Of a DNA stretch of 64,000 nucleotides, positions 9,477 through 18,150 are shown piece by piece (positions within the stretch are counted from its first letter, which is position 1; each line of letters starts with the position of its first letter). The stretch covers positions 248,001 to 312,000 of the forward strand of contig CANJTS010000003.1 in the NCBI GenBank assembly GCA_947477655.1, written 5' to 3'. The DNA comes from CAILUG01 sp903844415. Lineage in GTDB: Bacteria > Pseudomonadota > Gammaproteobacteria > Pseudomonadales > Pseudohongiellaceae. The notes under the pieces are model-generated. The model was not told the DNA's origin and ran no database searches. It saw only the letters and a program-made list of their open reading frames with translations. The position numbers and the translations under genes are program-made.

Positions 9477-9546
9477 CAGCAGTCAGGTTCGTTTGAACAG
9501 GCTGTTTAACTTTCTATTTATACTATTGCTTGATGAGGATTTATCT
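9477..9546 (+). promoter_or_regulatory. ROSE-like RNA thermometer in the hsp20 leader
   Basis: The leader ends with UUGCU (9526-9530), a 5-nt loop, and the Shine-Dalgarno AGGA (9536-9539), 7 nt before the ATG. Pairing U-A, U-G, bulged G, C-G, U-A is the signature of ROSE elements, which hide the ribosome-binding site of small heat-shock genes at low temperature. Upstream, CAGC/GCTG (9477-9480, 9501-9504) enclosing GTTC-GTTT-GAAC (9487-9498) forms another hairpin, as in known multi-hairpin ROSE leaders. Structure is read by eye only. Confidence 0.5.
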
Positions 9547-10017
9547 ATGACAACTTTAAATTTTGCACCACTGTACCGTTCTACTGTAGGTTTCGACCAT
9601 ATGGCTGCTTTGCTTGATAAAGTCACAACCAATGAGCGAGGACAAAGCTCCTATCCTCCCTATGATATTGAGTTGTTGGCGCAGGACAGATATCAAATTA
9701 CTATGGCAGTGGCAGGGTTTGCCGAGCAGGAACTTGTCATCACTAGTGAAAATAATATGCTGACTGTTGCTGCTGTCAAAACAGATAAAAAAACCGATGT
9801 TAAACGCAACTGGTTACATCAGGGTATTGCTGAGCGTAATTTCAAACGGCAGTTTCGCCTGGCAGAACATGTCAAAGTAGTGAATGCAAGTTTAACTAAT
9901 GGTTTGTTGCAAATTCAATTACAAAGAGAAGTGCCTGAAACTCTTAAGCCTAGATTAATTGCTATTAATGGTCGTCGTCATGACGAACAGATAAAACCCG
10001 TTTTGCAATCCGTTTAA
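9547..10017 (+). CDS. ibpA: Small heat-shock protein, Hsp20/IbpA family
   Basis: ATP-independent cytosolic chaperone that holds unfolding proteins for later refolding by DnaK and ClpB. The 156-residue protein starts MTTLNFAPLYRSTVGFDHM, an IbpA-type N-terminus. The alpha-crystallin domain (about residues 35-130) shows YPPYDIELLAQDRYQITMAV, the central WLHQGIAERNFKRQFRLAEHV and the ANGLLQIQL-like closing block (TNGLLQIQLQRE). The start at 9547 is chosen over the longer frame from 9433 because it matches the family and has AGGA at the right distance. Single gene with its own apparent heat-shock promoter, RNA thermometer and terminator. Only one copy is in the window, so whether it pairs with a second IbpB-like protein is unknown. 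Confidence 0.9.
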   Translation: MTTLNFAPLYRSTVGFDHMAALLDKVTTNERGQSSYPPYDIELLAQDRYQITMAVAGFAEQELVITSENNMLTVAAVKTDKKTDVKRNWLHQGIAERNFKRQFRLAEHVKVVNASLTNGLLQIQLQREVPETLKPRLIAINGRRHDEQIKPVLQSV

Positions 10018-10041
10018 CTGGTATTCATTAATATCTACAAT

Positions 10042-10068
10042 AAAAGGGTACTTTTCGGTACCCTTTTT
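10042..10068 (+). terminator. Intrinsic terminator of ibpA
   Basis: AAAAGGGTAC, loop TTTTCG, GTACCCTTTTT: a ten-base-pair stem that runs into a five-T tract, 25 bp after the stop codon. Classical rho-independent form. Confidence 0.9.
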
Positions 10069-10187
10069 ATTGAATGTATTTATTTCACATCCGCTGTTTT
10101 ATCTATCCTCCATGTTTTCTTAATTCTAACTTGTTTGTTTTGTTAGCATAAATTACTATTAGCACCACTTACTATTGAATTTTATTA

Positions 10188-10206
10188 TTATAAAAATATT
10201 TTATAA
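10188..10206 (+). promoter_or_regulatory. Perfect A/T palindrome upstream of marR (candidate operator)
   Basis: TTATAAAA / TTTTATAA, 8-bp arms around a 3-bp centre, 26 bp before the ATG of the MarR gene. MarR-family repressors commonly bind palindromes of this size in their own promoters, so autoregulation of the efflux operon is a reasonable inference. The high A/T content of the area weakens the case. Confidence 0.4.
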
Positions 10207-10232
10207 ATTATTTATGACATGTTAAAGCTTTT

Positions 10233-10664
10233 ATGACCAAGCCAGCTATAGCAACCGCCCAAGCCCTCCTGCAAGTCACCATGTTATTGATGCGAAGTTT
10301 CTCCGCCAATATGCGCCGTGGTGGTGAAGAAGGGCTAGAACCGGCTCAGGTAGGTATTCTTATGCATATAGGCATGCAAGTTTGTACTCTGAGCGAACTG
10401 GCGCAACATCTGTCGGTGCGTTTACCTACAGTTTCACGCTCGGTGTCTGTGCTGGTAAATGCGGGTTTGATTAAACGCTGGACTCCTGAAGATAATCGCC
10501 GCATCTCATTGCTTGACCTGACTATAGCTGGTCGTAAAAAATTGACTAGTTTCAAGAATTTGGCAGATCAACACGTGGTATCTATTCTTGCCCCCCTGAC
10601 ATCAGTAGAACGTACCCAAGTTGATGTCGCCCTAAAAAATTTAATTAAGGTAATGAAACAATGA
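10233..10664 (+). CDS. MarR-family transcriptional regulator
   Basis: 143-residue winged-helix DNA-binding protein. The helix-turn-helix and wing are read at about residues 50-105: TLSELAQHLSVRLPTVSRSV, then LVNAGLIKRWTPEDNRRIS with the conserved D-x-R-R of the MarR wing, flanked by dimerisation helices at both ends. It is first in a four-gene operon with an adaptor, an ATPase and a permease, and its TGA overlaps the adaptor ATG (ATGA at 10661), so translation is coupled. Members of this family usually repress their own operon and let go when they bind a small phenolic or lipophilic ligand; here that would induce the pump. The ligand cannot be told from sequence. Confidence 0.88.
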   Translation: MTKPAIATAQALLQVTMLLMRSFSANMRRGGEEGLEPAQVGILMHIGMQVCTLSELAQHLSVRLPTVSRSVSVLVNAGLIKRWTPEDNRRISLLDLTIAGRKKLTSFKNLADQHVVSILAPLTSVERTQVDVALKNLIKVMKQ

Positions 10665-11869
10665 GTGCCGCACAAAACGATGTAATCAACACTTTGGGAT
10701 TAAATAGTAAGCGCAAATTCATCAGTAAACCTCAGGTCATGGTAGTTGTAGTAATAGTGGCAGTGGCTGCTTATATGCTGACCAGAAATACTGATGCAGA
10801 GCCACCAATTCAATACGTTACTCAAGCTGCAGCAAAAGGTGCGCTGACTGTAACTGTGACAGCTACTGGTACTCTGCAACCTACCAACCAGGTGGACATC
10901 GGTAGTGAAGTATCCGGCATCATCGAAGAAGTATTAGTAGATTTTAACGACGTGGTAACAGCCGGTCAGATTATTGCGCGCCTTGATACTCAAACTTTGG
11001 AAGCTCGACTGGCCTCTGCCAGAGCTGCACTTGCTGTTGCAGAGGCTTCACGCGCTCAAACCGAGGCAACCATGGCTGAAGCGCGAGCCAAAGCTAATCG
11101 TTCAGAAGAGTTAGCCCTACGTGAACTTGTTTCTAAACAGGATCTAGAAACTAATGAAGCGGCTGCATTACGTGCTGAAGCTGCAGTAGAAAGTGCCAAG
11201 GCACAGGTGACTTCCAATCAAGCATCTTTAAAAGAAGCCGAAACTGCCCTCGCCAAAGCAGTTATTCGTTCACCAATTGATGGGGTCATCATCTCGCGTG
11301 AAATTGATCCCGGTCAAACAATGGCAGCTGCTTTCGAAGCGCCGATTCTGTTTATTGTGGCTGAAGATTTACGGCAGATGCAGTTACATCTGGATATTGA
11401 TGAATCGGATATAGGCCAAGTTAAAGAAGGCCAACAAGCAAGCTTTAGGGTGGATGCTTTTCCTGGGCAGGAATTCAAAGCACTTATTACTTCTGTCCGT
11501 TTTAACCCACGAGAAGTAAACAACATTGTCACTTACGAAACTGTACTCACAGTAGCTAATCCGGATTTATTGCTGCGACCAGGCATGACAGCGACCGCTG
11601 ATATATTGGTCAGTGAGCTTAAAGATGTATTGCTGGTTCCCAACCAGGCACTGCGATTTCTGCCGTCAGAAGATGCGGCTGTTTCTGCAAGTGAGGGTGA
11701 CGTTATCTGGATTGTTGAAGAAGGCAAAGCAGTGTCTGTGCCGGTGACTGTTGGTCTAAGTAACGGTGTGGTTTCGGAAATTACAGGAGGCAATATCAGT
11801 GCTGGTACTGGCGTAATTACTGACATTGAACGTGAAGCACGCGTGCCGCAAGGTGGAGGGCCTTTTTGA
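10661..11869 (+). CDS. MacA-like periplasmic adaptor of an ABC exporter
   Basis: 402 residues. An N-terminal membrane anchor (about 22-42, VMVVVVIVAVAAYMLT) leads to the HlyD/MacA architecture: first lipoyl half (VDIGSEVSGIIEEVLVDFND), a helical hairpin rich in Ala and Glu (about 108-190), second lipoyl half (AVIRSPIDGVIISREIDPGQ), beta-barrel and membrane-proximal domain. MacA-type adaptors join an inner-membrane ABC transporter to an outer-membrane channel and stimulate its ATPase. It lies between marR and the ATPase with 4-nt and 1-nt overlaps, a tight operon. No TolC-like gene is in the window, so the outer-membrane partner must be encoded elsewhere. Confidence 0.88.
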   Translation: MSAAQNDVINTLGLNSKRKFISKPQVMVVVVIVAVAAYMLTRNTDAEPPIQYVTQAAAKGALTVTVTATGTLQPTNQVDIGSEVSGIIEEVLVDFNDVVTAGQIIARLDTQTLEARLASARAALAVAEASRAQTEATMAEARAKANRSEELALRELVSKQDLETNEAAALRAEAAVESAKAQVTSNQASLKEAETALAKAVIRSPIDGVIISREIDPGQTMAAAFEAPILFIVAEDLRQMQLHLDIDESDIGQVKEGQQASFRVDAFPGQEFKALITSVRFNPREVNNIVTYETVLTVANPDLLLRPGMTATADILVSELKDVLLVPNQALRFLPSEDAAVSASEGDVIWIVEEGKAVSVPVTVGLSNGVVSEITGGNISAGTGVITDIEREARVPQGGGPF

Positions 11870-12609
11870 TGGCGGTTTCTGAATTTAAATTGGCTCCTGC
11901 TAAGATTGTTATCCCCACCATACAGTTACAAAATGTTGCGCGTATTTATGGCAGTGGAGAGTCAGAAGTTAAAGCGCTTGATCATATCGATTTTACTGTT
12001 CAAAAAGGCGAGTTTATTGCGTTAATGGGCCCCAGTGGTGCAGGTAAATCTACTTGCTTGAATATTCTGGGTTGTTTGGATCGTCCAACTGCGGGTCATT
12101 ATTTTTTCCAAGGCGTCGACGTGGCTACTTTACCACGCGAACAACGCGCCTTGTTGCGTCGTCATTTTATTGGTTTTGTATTTCAGGGTTTCAATCTACT
12201 GAACCGTACTACTGCATTAGAAAATGTTGAATTACCGTTGATTTACCGCCGTGTACCTCGCGCTGAGCGTCATCGGCGAGCCTATCTCGCGCTTGCTCAA
12301 GTAGGTTTGGAAGGGCGCGAACATCATACCCCAGGAGAATTATCTGGCGGTCAGCAACAACGTGTTGCGATCGCACGGGCAATAGTCAGTGACCCCGCTG
12401 TGGTACTTGCTGATGAACCCACAGGTAATCTAGACACCATAAAAAGTAAGGAGATTATGCAACTGCTTACCCGCTTGAACAAAGAGCAGGGTCTAACCAT
12501 TGTGATGGTGACTCATTCGCATGAAATAGCCGCCTTCGCCCAACGGGAAGTACATTTCCGGGATGGAAAAATAGCTTCTGATGAGCTAATTAATGGAGGC
12601 GCACAATGA
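11869..12609 (+). CDS. ABC transporter ATP-binding protein, MacB/LolD type
   Basis: 246 residues; the motor subunit of the exporter. Walker A GPSGAGKST (about 54-62), Q-loop FVFQGFNLLNRTTALENVELP, signature LSGGQQQRVAIARA, Walker B VVLADEPTGNLD and the switch His in VMVTHSHE are all present, so ATPase activity is expected. The NLLNRTTALENVELPL block is typical of the MacB/LolD/FtsE group. ATG at 11869 overlaps the adaptor stop by one base (TGATG); a TTG directly before it is in frame but unlikely. Together with the next gene it represents a MacB whose ATPase and permease are separate proteins. Confidence 0.92.
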   Translation: MAVSEFKLAPAKIVIPTIQLQNVARIYGSGESEVKALDHIDFTVQKGEFIALMGPSGAGKSTCLNILGCLDRPTAGHYFFQGVDVATLPREQRALLRRHFIGFVFQGFNLLNRTTALENVELPLIYRRVPRAERHRRAYLALAQVGLEGREHHTPGELSGGQQQRVAIARAIVSDPAVVLADEPTGNLDTIKSKEIMQLLTRLNKEQGLTIVMVTHSHEIAAFAQREVHFRDGKIASDELINGGAQ

Positions 12610-13811
12610 TATGGAATACTTTGTTGCTAGCAGTACGCGCGCTCAGTCGCAATTTGTTACGTTCGCTGCTGACTATGCTTGGCATAGTCATTGGAGTGGC
12701 GGCTGTAATTGCTATTGTCACCTTGGGCGCAGGCGCAAGTGTGAGTGTTACTTCACAAGTTTCCAGCTTGGGTGACAAATTACTTTTCATCAATCCGGGT
12801 TCTGAGCAGGGTGGTCCGCGTGGCGCAGCTATCCGGCAATTTACTCTGAAAGATGTTGAGGCAGTTGAGCGCGAAGTTAGCGGTGTAGATGCAGTGTCTC
12901 CATCTGTAAGCTCTTCGGTCACTGCAGTATTTGGCAATAAACATTGGTCTTCCAGTGTGACAGGTGTCACCGAAGAATATTTTCCCGTTCGTAATGCAAT
13001 ATTGATACGGGGCAGTGTGTTCACCCCCTTGCATTATCAGAGTGGTAGGCTGGTATGTATTATTGGTAAAACAGTGCGCGAAGAATTATTCGGCGCAGTA
13101 GATCCAGTTGGCAGCATTATGCGTATCGGTATCGCTGCCTGCGAAGTGGTGGGCGAACTCGAATCTAAAGGTCAGTCTAGTTTTGGTAATGATCAAGATA
13201 ACGTCATTCTCGCCCCTATGCGTGCTGTACAAAGCCGTTTGATAGGAAACGAAAACATTACCAATATCAGTGCTTCGGTCGCCTCTTGGGCCGACAATGC
13301 GGATGTAAAAATACGGGTAGAAGAGTTGCTACGCGATCGACGTAACATCGGCCCACAAGACGCTGATGATTTTCGGGTAATGGATCCAACTGAGATAGCC
13401 GAAGTACTATCGCAAATAACCGGTGTACTAACGCTTTTTTTAAGTGCAATAGCAGCAGTGAGTTTGCTGGTAGGCGGCATCGGTATCATGAACATCATGC
13501 TGGTGTCTGTTACTGAACGAACTCGCGAAATTGGAATTCGTCTAGCCATTGGTGCTTTGGAATCAGAAGTGCTGGCACAATTTTTGGTGGAAGCGGTAAT
13601 CCTAACCACAGTGGGTGGTGTTATCGGGATGTCGTTGGGACTGCTCGGTTCTTACGCAGCAGCTAATGCACTAGGTTTCCCCTTTATTGTCGAACCTTCC
13701 GTGGTAGTTACCGCCTTTGTGTTTTCAGCTTTGGTAGGGGTGATCTTTGGCTACGTACCAGCCCGACGTGCGGCACGTCTGGATCCGATTGAAGCCTTGC
13801 GGCACGAGTAG
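12606..13811 (+). CDS. ABC transporter permease, MacB/FtsX type
   Basis: 401 residues. Architecture is that of MacB minus the ATPase: a first transmembrane helix (LLTMLGIVIGVAAVIAIVTL, about 20-40), a large periplasmic MacB_PCD domain (about 45-260), then three helices of the FtsX domain (LTLFLSAIAAVSLLVGGIGI, then a helix near residue 330, then VVTAFVFSALVGVIFGYVPA). The cytoplasmic coupling sequence MLVSVTERTREIGIRLAIGA and the closing PARRAARLDPIEALRHE are family hallmarks. ATGA overlap with the ATPase shows translational coupling. Likely exports a drug, peptide or lipid-like substrate to an outer-membrane channel; the substrate is not known. It ends the operon, convergent with the RND gene 85 bp away. 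Confidence 0.9.
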   Translation: MIWNTLLLAVRALSRNLLRSLLTMLGIVIGVAAVIAIVTLGAGASVSVTSQVSSLGDKLLFINPGSEQGGPRGAAIRQFTLKDVEAVEREVSGVDAVSPSVSSSVTAVFGNKHWSSSVTGVTEEYFPVRNAILIRGSVFTPLHYQSGRLVCIIGKTVREELFGAVDPVGSIMRIGIAACEVVGELESKGQSSFGNDQDNVILAPMRAVQSRLIGNENITNISASVASWADNADVKIRVEELLRDRRNIGPQDADDFRVMDPTEIAEVLSQITGVLTLFLSAIAAVSLLVGGIGIMNIMLVSVTERTREIGIRLAIGALESEVLAQFLVEAVILTTVGGVIGMSLGLLGSYAAANALGFPFIVEPSVVVTAFVFSALVGVIFGYVPARRAARLDPIEALRHE

Positions 13812-13896
13812 GCGGACCTGTTGGTTTACGGATTACAAGATATCTGCGTTTGACAAAAGCTTGATCAATGTCTGAGCTAGCACAGTCGAAATATTT

Positions 13897-16800
13897 TTAA
13901 TGCTCTGCTAACGCCCCAACTGCCGATGCGGTTTTTTCCTCAGTAGGCAACAGCTTGTGGAATTTGCGTGCCGCAGCGGTCTGCATATCATCCACCAGTG
14001 TGAAGAATACTGGCACGATGAACAAACTAACCACGGTTGAAACAATCAAGCCGCCTAAAACTGCAACACCCATCGGTGCTCTAAAACTTGGATCACCCGC
14101 CCAGCCCATGGCGACAGGCACCATACCGGCACACATCGCAATAGATGTCATCACAATCGGCCGTGCTCGTTTAGCGCAGGAGTCCATCATTGCTTCGTGC
14201 AAAGTCATGCCGTGATCACGTTGTGCCATGATGGCGTATTCCACCAGCAGGATGGAATTCTTGGTAACAATGCCCATTAGCATCAACACACCGATTAACG
14301 AATTAATGGCCAGTCCATAACCACAAATAAGCAGGGCAACAATTGCACCGGCAGCAGACGGGGGCAAGGCAGACAAAATTGTGATCGGTTGCACAAATTT
14401 GTGAAACAGAATTACTAGTACTGCATAAATTGCGAAAATGCCGATGATCATTGCCGTGGCGAAACGTGAAAAAAGATCTTCAATGAATTTGGCAGTACCG
14501 GTGCGTAAAAATTCGACACCGGTCGGCAGATTCTGCATCGTGGCGGAAGACTCTATCGTGCTTAGTACATCACCCAGTGGCAAACCATTCAGGTTAGCAC
14601 TCAGGGTAATGTTACGGCTGCGATTGACCCGAGAAATTTCGGAAGGGCCGGAACCGAGTCGAACATCCGCCACATTAAGCAGTGGCACCGGGCCATTGGT
14701 GCCGGGCACCGACAACAAACTGATACGTTCCAGATCAGAGCGGGAAGCATCGTTTAAGCGAACGCGGATCGGAATTTGGCGATTATCCAAATTAAATTTG
14801 GAGAGGCCCGTACTGATATCACCTGCAGTGGCGATACGTGTCACTTGACTAATTTGTTCAGTGGTGACACCCATGGCCGCAGCACGATCTGGATCAGGAC
14901 GAATTACAATTTCGGGTTTACGCAACGCGGCACTGCTGTTGACTGTGCCAAGTCCCTCAATTTTTCGCATCTCACGTTCAACTGCGGCGGCAGCTAATGT
15001 GAGACCATCGGGATCGTCACCTACCAGAGTCAGTTCGATGCGATCACCACCTGCCCCCTGAAATTGAATGCGAGCACCTGGAATAATCCGCAAGAGATCA
15101 GTGGCTTTACGTTCAAACTCTTGTTGCAAACCGGTAACACCAGAATCGTCGTTAAGTTGTATGGTAAGTGTTGCACTGCGCACTGCTGCCGACGCTCCAC
15201 CGCCACCAAAACCATCAGCCGCACCAGCCGCTCCCACAGCCGTGAACACACTGGCTACTTCTGGCATGGCGGAAATTATCGAACGGGCTTGTTCACTAAT
15301 GGCCAGTGTTTCTTCCAGCCCTGAACCGGGTGGTAATTGCACCGAAAGTTGAGTGAAACCATTGTCACCAGCGGGTGAAAAACCAGTAGGTAACAAGCGG
15401 AATAACGACAACATGCCTACCATCACAATACTAGACACCATCACCACTTTGCCACGATGTTGCAAACACCAGCGTACTTTTTCCAGGTACCAAGTCAATA
15501 GTTTGCCATCACGTTCGACCTCAACATGAGGCTTCAATAAATATGCGGCCATCATTGGTGTCAACATACGTGCCACTAGCAATGAGAACAGTACGGCGAT
15601 GGTCACGGTAAACCCAAAGGGGCGGAAAAATTCACCCGCGATGCTGCCCATAAATGCCACCGGAATAAATACAGCGCAAATCGTAAGTGTTGTCGCAACT
15701 ACCGCCAAACCAATTTCAATGGCGGCATCCATGGCTGCCTCACGCGGAGATTTTCCCATACGTAAATGGCGCACAATGTTTTCGACTTCTACAATGGCAT
15801 CGTCTACTAGAATCCCGACTACTAGGGTCAACGCCACGAGGGTGAGAATATTAAGCGTGTAGCCAAACATGTAAATTACCCAGAAAGTCGGGATGATAGA
15901 CAAGGGTAGGGCAGCGGCCGAGATTAAAGTGGCACGCCAGTCACGCAGAAACAGCCACACTACCAACACTGCCAGCAAGGCACCTTCTATTAACATTTCC
16001 ATTGAGGCATCAAATGAAGTCTGGATGTACTCCACTGTGTTGCTGGCTTCGGCAAAAGTAATTTCAGGATATTCGGTTTTTAGACGTTCGACGGTCGCAC
16101 GACCGTTTTTAGCCACATCCAGCGCACTAGCACCGAAGGCCCGCACAATTTCAAAACCTATTACCTGTTTACCATTGAGTAGGGCTACCTGGCGTTGTTC
16201 ACTGGCTTGATCATTAACATCTGCAAGGACGTCTAATCGAACGCTACGGCCGTCAGGTAGTAATATTGGCAGTTCTTTCAAACCCTGTACTGAAGTAATT
16301 AAGCCGGTGGTACGTACGGTTTGTTCGAGCCCGCCCAACCGTGCTTCACCACCTGGATATTCTGCCTGTATCCGGCGTAACTGGCGTGATACATCGATAG
16401 CAGTAGTGTGTAATGCGGCCAGGCGGTCTGGATCCAAATCGACGCGAATTTCACGATTGACACCACCCACTCGATTGAATCTGCCCACGCCCGGTATTGC
16501 CGTCATTTCCCGCGCCAGTTCCAGATCCACAAACCAAGACAGTTCGGTTTCGGTCATGCGCTCGGAGCTCACACTCCATGTCACCACGGGCAATCCCGCT
16601 GTGGTGGTGCGCGACACGATGGGTTCGTTGGCATCTTGCGGTAGATCGGAGCGAATACGGGTCATAGCATCCCGCACTTCGTCCATAGTGGAAGCGAGAT
16701 CGATGCCAAAGACAAATTGAATGATAGTAGTAGAGGCGCCTTCACTCACTGTGGAGCGTAATTCTTCGATGCCAGCAATGGTGGAAACCGCATCTTCCAC

Positions 16801-16998
16801 CTTGCGGGTGACTTCCGATTCCATTTGTGAGGGTGCTACACCTGCGTAGCCAACGGTCACCACAATGGCAGGAAATTCGATATCCGGTCGGTCAAGTACG
16901 CCCAGTTTTGGAAAGCTGATGATGCCCGCCACAGTGAGCGCGATAAACATCATGATGACGGGGACGGGATTACGGATAGACCAGGTAACAAAATTCAT
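13897..16998 (-). CDS. RND-family multidrug efflux pump, inner-membrane subunit
   Basis: 1033 residues, the full length of an HAE1/AcrB-like proton antiporter. It begins MNFVTWSIRNPVPVIMMFIA with the first helix, followed by the periplasmic porter domain, helices 2-6, a second porter domain and helices 8-12. The proton-relay residues are intact: the double Asp in GILVDDAIVEVEN (helix 4) and the Lys in MGIVTKNSILLVEYA (helix 10). The loop with GFGGGGASAA is a glycine-rich insertion near residue 595. The closest family type seems to be the single-pump MexF/MdtBC-like group that works with one adaptor; this is a judgement by eye. It follows its adaptor gene by 13 bp on the same strand. An outer-membrane channel is not encoded nearby. 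Confidence 0.93.
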   Translation of the reverse strand: MNFVTWSIRNPVPVIMMFIALTVAGIISFPKLGVLDRPDIEFPAIVVTVGYAGVAPSQMESEVTRKVEDAVSTIAGIEELRSTVSEGASTTIIQFVFGIDLASTMDEVRDAMTRIRSDLPQDANEPIVSRTTTAGLPVVTWSVSSERMTETELSWFVDLELAREMTAIPGVGRFNRVGGVNREIRVDLDPDRLAALHTTAIDVSRQLRRIQAEYPGGEARLGGLEQTVRTTGLITSVQGLKELPILLPDGRSVRLDVLADVNDQASEQRQVALLNGKQVIGFEIVRAFGASALDVAKNGRATVERLKTEYPEITFAEASNTVEYIQTSFDASMEMLIEGALLAVLVVWLFLRDWRATLISAAALPLSIIPTFWVIYMFGYTLNILTLVALTLVVGILVDDAIVEVENIVRHLRMGKSPREAAMDAAIEIGLAVVATTLTICAVFIPVAFMGSIAGEFFRPFGFTVTIAVLFSLLVARMLTPMMAAYLLKPHVEVERDGKLLTWYLEKVRWCLQHRGKVVMVSSIVMVGMLSLFRLLPTGFSPAGDNGFTQLSVQLPPGSGLEETLAISEQARSIISAMPEVASVFTAVGAAGAADGFGGGGASAAVRSATLTIQLNDDSGVTGLQQEFERKATDLLRIIPGARIQFQGAGGDRIELTLVGDDPDGLTLAAAAVEREMRKIEGLGTVNSSAALRKPEIVIRPDPDRAAAMGVTTEQISQVTRIATAGDISTGLSKFNLDNRQIPIRVRLNDASRSDLERISLLSVPGTNGPVPLLNVADVRLGSGPSEISRVNRSRNITLSANLNGLPLGDVLSTIESSATMQNLPTGVEFLRTGTAKFIEDLFSRFATAMIIGIFAIYAVLVILFHKFVQPITILSALPPSAAGAIVALLICGYGLAINSLIGVLMLMGIVTKNSILLVEYAIMAQRDHGMTLHEAMMDSCAKRARPIVMTSIAMCAGMVPVAMGWAGDPSFRAPMGVAVLGGLIVSTVVSLFIVPVFFTLVDDMQTAAARKFHKLLPTEEKTASAVGALAEH

Positions 16999-17011
16999 GG
17001 CGGGGTGTCCT

Positions 17012-18115
17012 TCAGTTTGCGTTTACGACGTTGACCAAATCACCATCTTTTAAAAAACCAGCACCTTTGGTAACAATATTGGTGCCAGGTTCTAGACCAC
17101 TTACCACTTCAACATTGCTGCCTTGAATGTCACCGGTATTGATCATCTGCCTGCTTACCGTACGATCTGCCTGCACTACAAACACATAGTTATATCCATC
17201 GCTGCTTACCAAACTCGCTAAAGGTACTTGTACGGTTTCAGTAGCGCCGTATTCAATTTTCCCGCGCGCAAACATGCCCGGCCGCAAGGCATCGTCACTG
17301 CCAATATCGACATAGACCAGGCCGTTGTGAGTAACAGTATTTACCGTGGGAGATACCACACGAATAGTGCCCTGATGTTCACGCCCGTCCACACTAGTGA
17401 TTGTGACCGCTTGCCCGACATGTAATGAAGGCATGCTCGATTCTGCTACTTCGCCTCGCCATTCCACTCGGTTTTGCCGCAGTAAACGCAACATTTCACT
17501 GCCGGCTTGTGCCAGTTGTCCAACAGTAACGCTGCGTTGAGTGATCACACCAGCATCGGGTGCTATTACATTAGCAAAATCGAGTTTAACTTGAGCAGCT
17601 GCAAGCTCTGCCCGTGCTCCGTCAAGACGTGCAGTGGCTCCGAGCGCTTCGCTGTTCAAACGGTCTAAATCAGCTTGTGACAATAAACTTTTTGCCGCTA
17701 AATCCTGGGCTCTTTGCAGTGCTAGGTCAGCATTTACTGATTCCGCTTGCCGTTGTTTGAGTGCCGCCTGTTTTGAGCTGTATTCGGTGGCGAGTAAGGC
17801 AGTAGAAAGTTTGACCAGTTGCTGACCGGCCTGTACATAATCCCCTACATCTACCAGCACTGCTTCGACCCGGTAGCCACCTACTTCTGGCGCGATCACC
17901 ACTTCTTGCCAAGCATTTATGGTGCCGTTGATCGTAAGAAAGCGGGTAAATGTACCGGCTTGCACCTTGCCAGTAGTAACGGTGAGTGTGGCATCACTGC
18001 TAAGAGTGCTGGCGTCTTGTGCAATGACCGGTTGTAAAAAAGAGCTAAATAAAATAAATGTAAAACTTACAGTCCGCACCATAGAGAACCTGTACGGAAA
18101 ATTTGCTGAAGACAT
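17012..18115 (-). CDS. RND efflux periplasmic adaptor
   Basis: 367 residues. The first part is a signal sequence (RTVSFTFILFSSFLQPVIAQ); then the membrane-fusion layout: lipoyl half (VIAPEVGGYRVEAVLVDVGD), alpha hairpin (about 100-170, Leu/Ala/Gln rich), second lipoyl half (VIAPDAGVITQRSVTVGQL), beta-barrel and a C-terminal domain (VVSGLEPGTNIVTKGAGFL). Periplasmic part of the pump encoded next to it. Two starts are possible: ATG at 18115 and ATG at 18082, 11 codons later; the second gives a more standard signal peptide and has AGG six bases before it. A TetR-type palindrome lies just upstream, so repression by a TetR regulator encoded elsewhere is likely. Confidence 0.9.
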   Translation of the reverse strand: MSSANFPYRFSMVRTVSFTFILFSSFLQPVIAQDASTLSSDATLTVTTGKVQAGTFTRFLTINGTINAWQEVVIAPEVGGYRVEAVLVDVGDYVQAGQQLVKLSTALLATEYSSKQAALKQRQAESVNADLALQRAQDLAAKSLLSQADLDRLNSEALGATARLDGARAELAAAQVKLDFANVIAPDAGVITQRSVTVGQLAQAGSEMLRLLRQNRVEWRGEVAESSMPSLHVGQAVTITSVDGREHQGTIRVVSPTVNTVTHNGLVYVDIGSDDALRPGMFARGKIEYGATETVQVPLASLVSSDGYNYVFVVQADRTVSRQMINTGDIQGSNVEVVSGLEPGTNIVTKGAGFLKDGDLVNVVNAN

Positions 18116-18132
18116 GGGGGTTTTCCAAAAAT

Positions 18133-18150
18133 TATGACTCGCTAGTCATA
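18133..18150 (-). promoter_or_regulatory. TetR-type operator palindrome before the RND operon
   Basis: TATGACT-CGCT-AGTCATA, perfect 7-bp arms with a 4-bp centre, 18 bp upstream of the longer start of the adaptor gene (51 bp before the shorter one). The TGACT-N4-AGTCA pattern is common for TetR-family repressors of efflux pumps. No tetR gene is adjacent. Confidence 0.5.

Noticed and set aside
9433..9546. Longer start for the small heat-shock protein (38 extra residues)
   Set aside because: The extension has no similarity to Hsp20 proteins and covers the likely promoter and leader; the ATG at 9547 has a proper ribosome-binding site.
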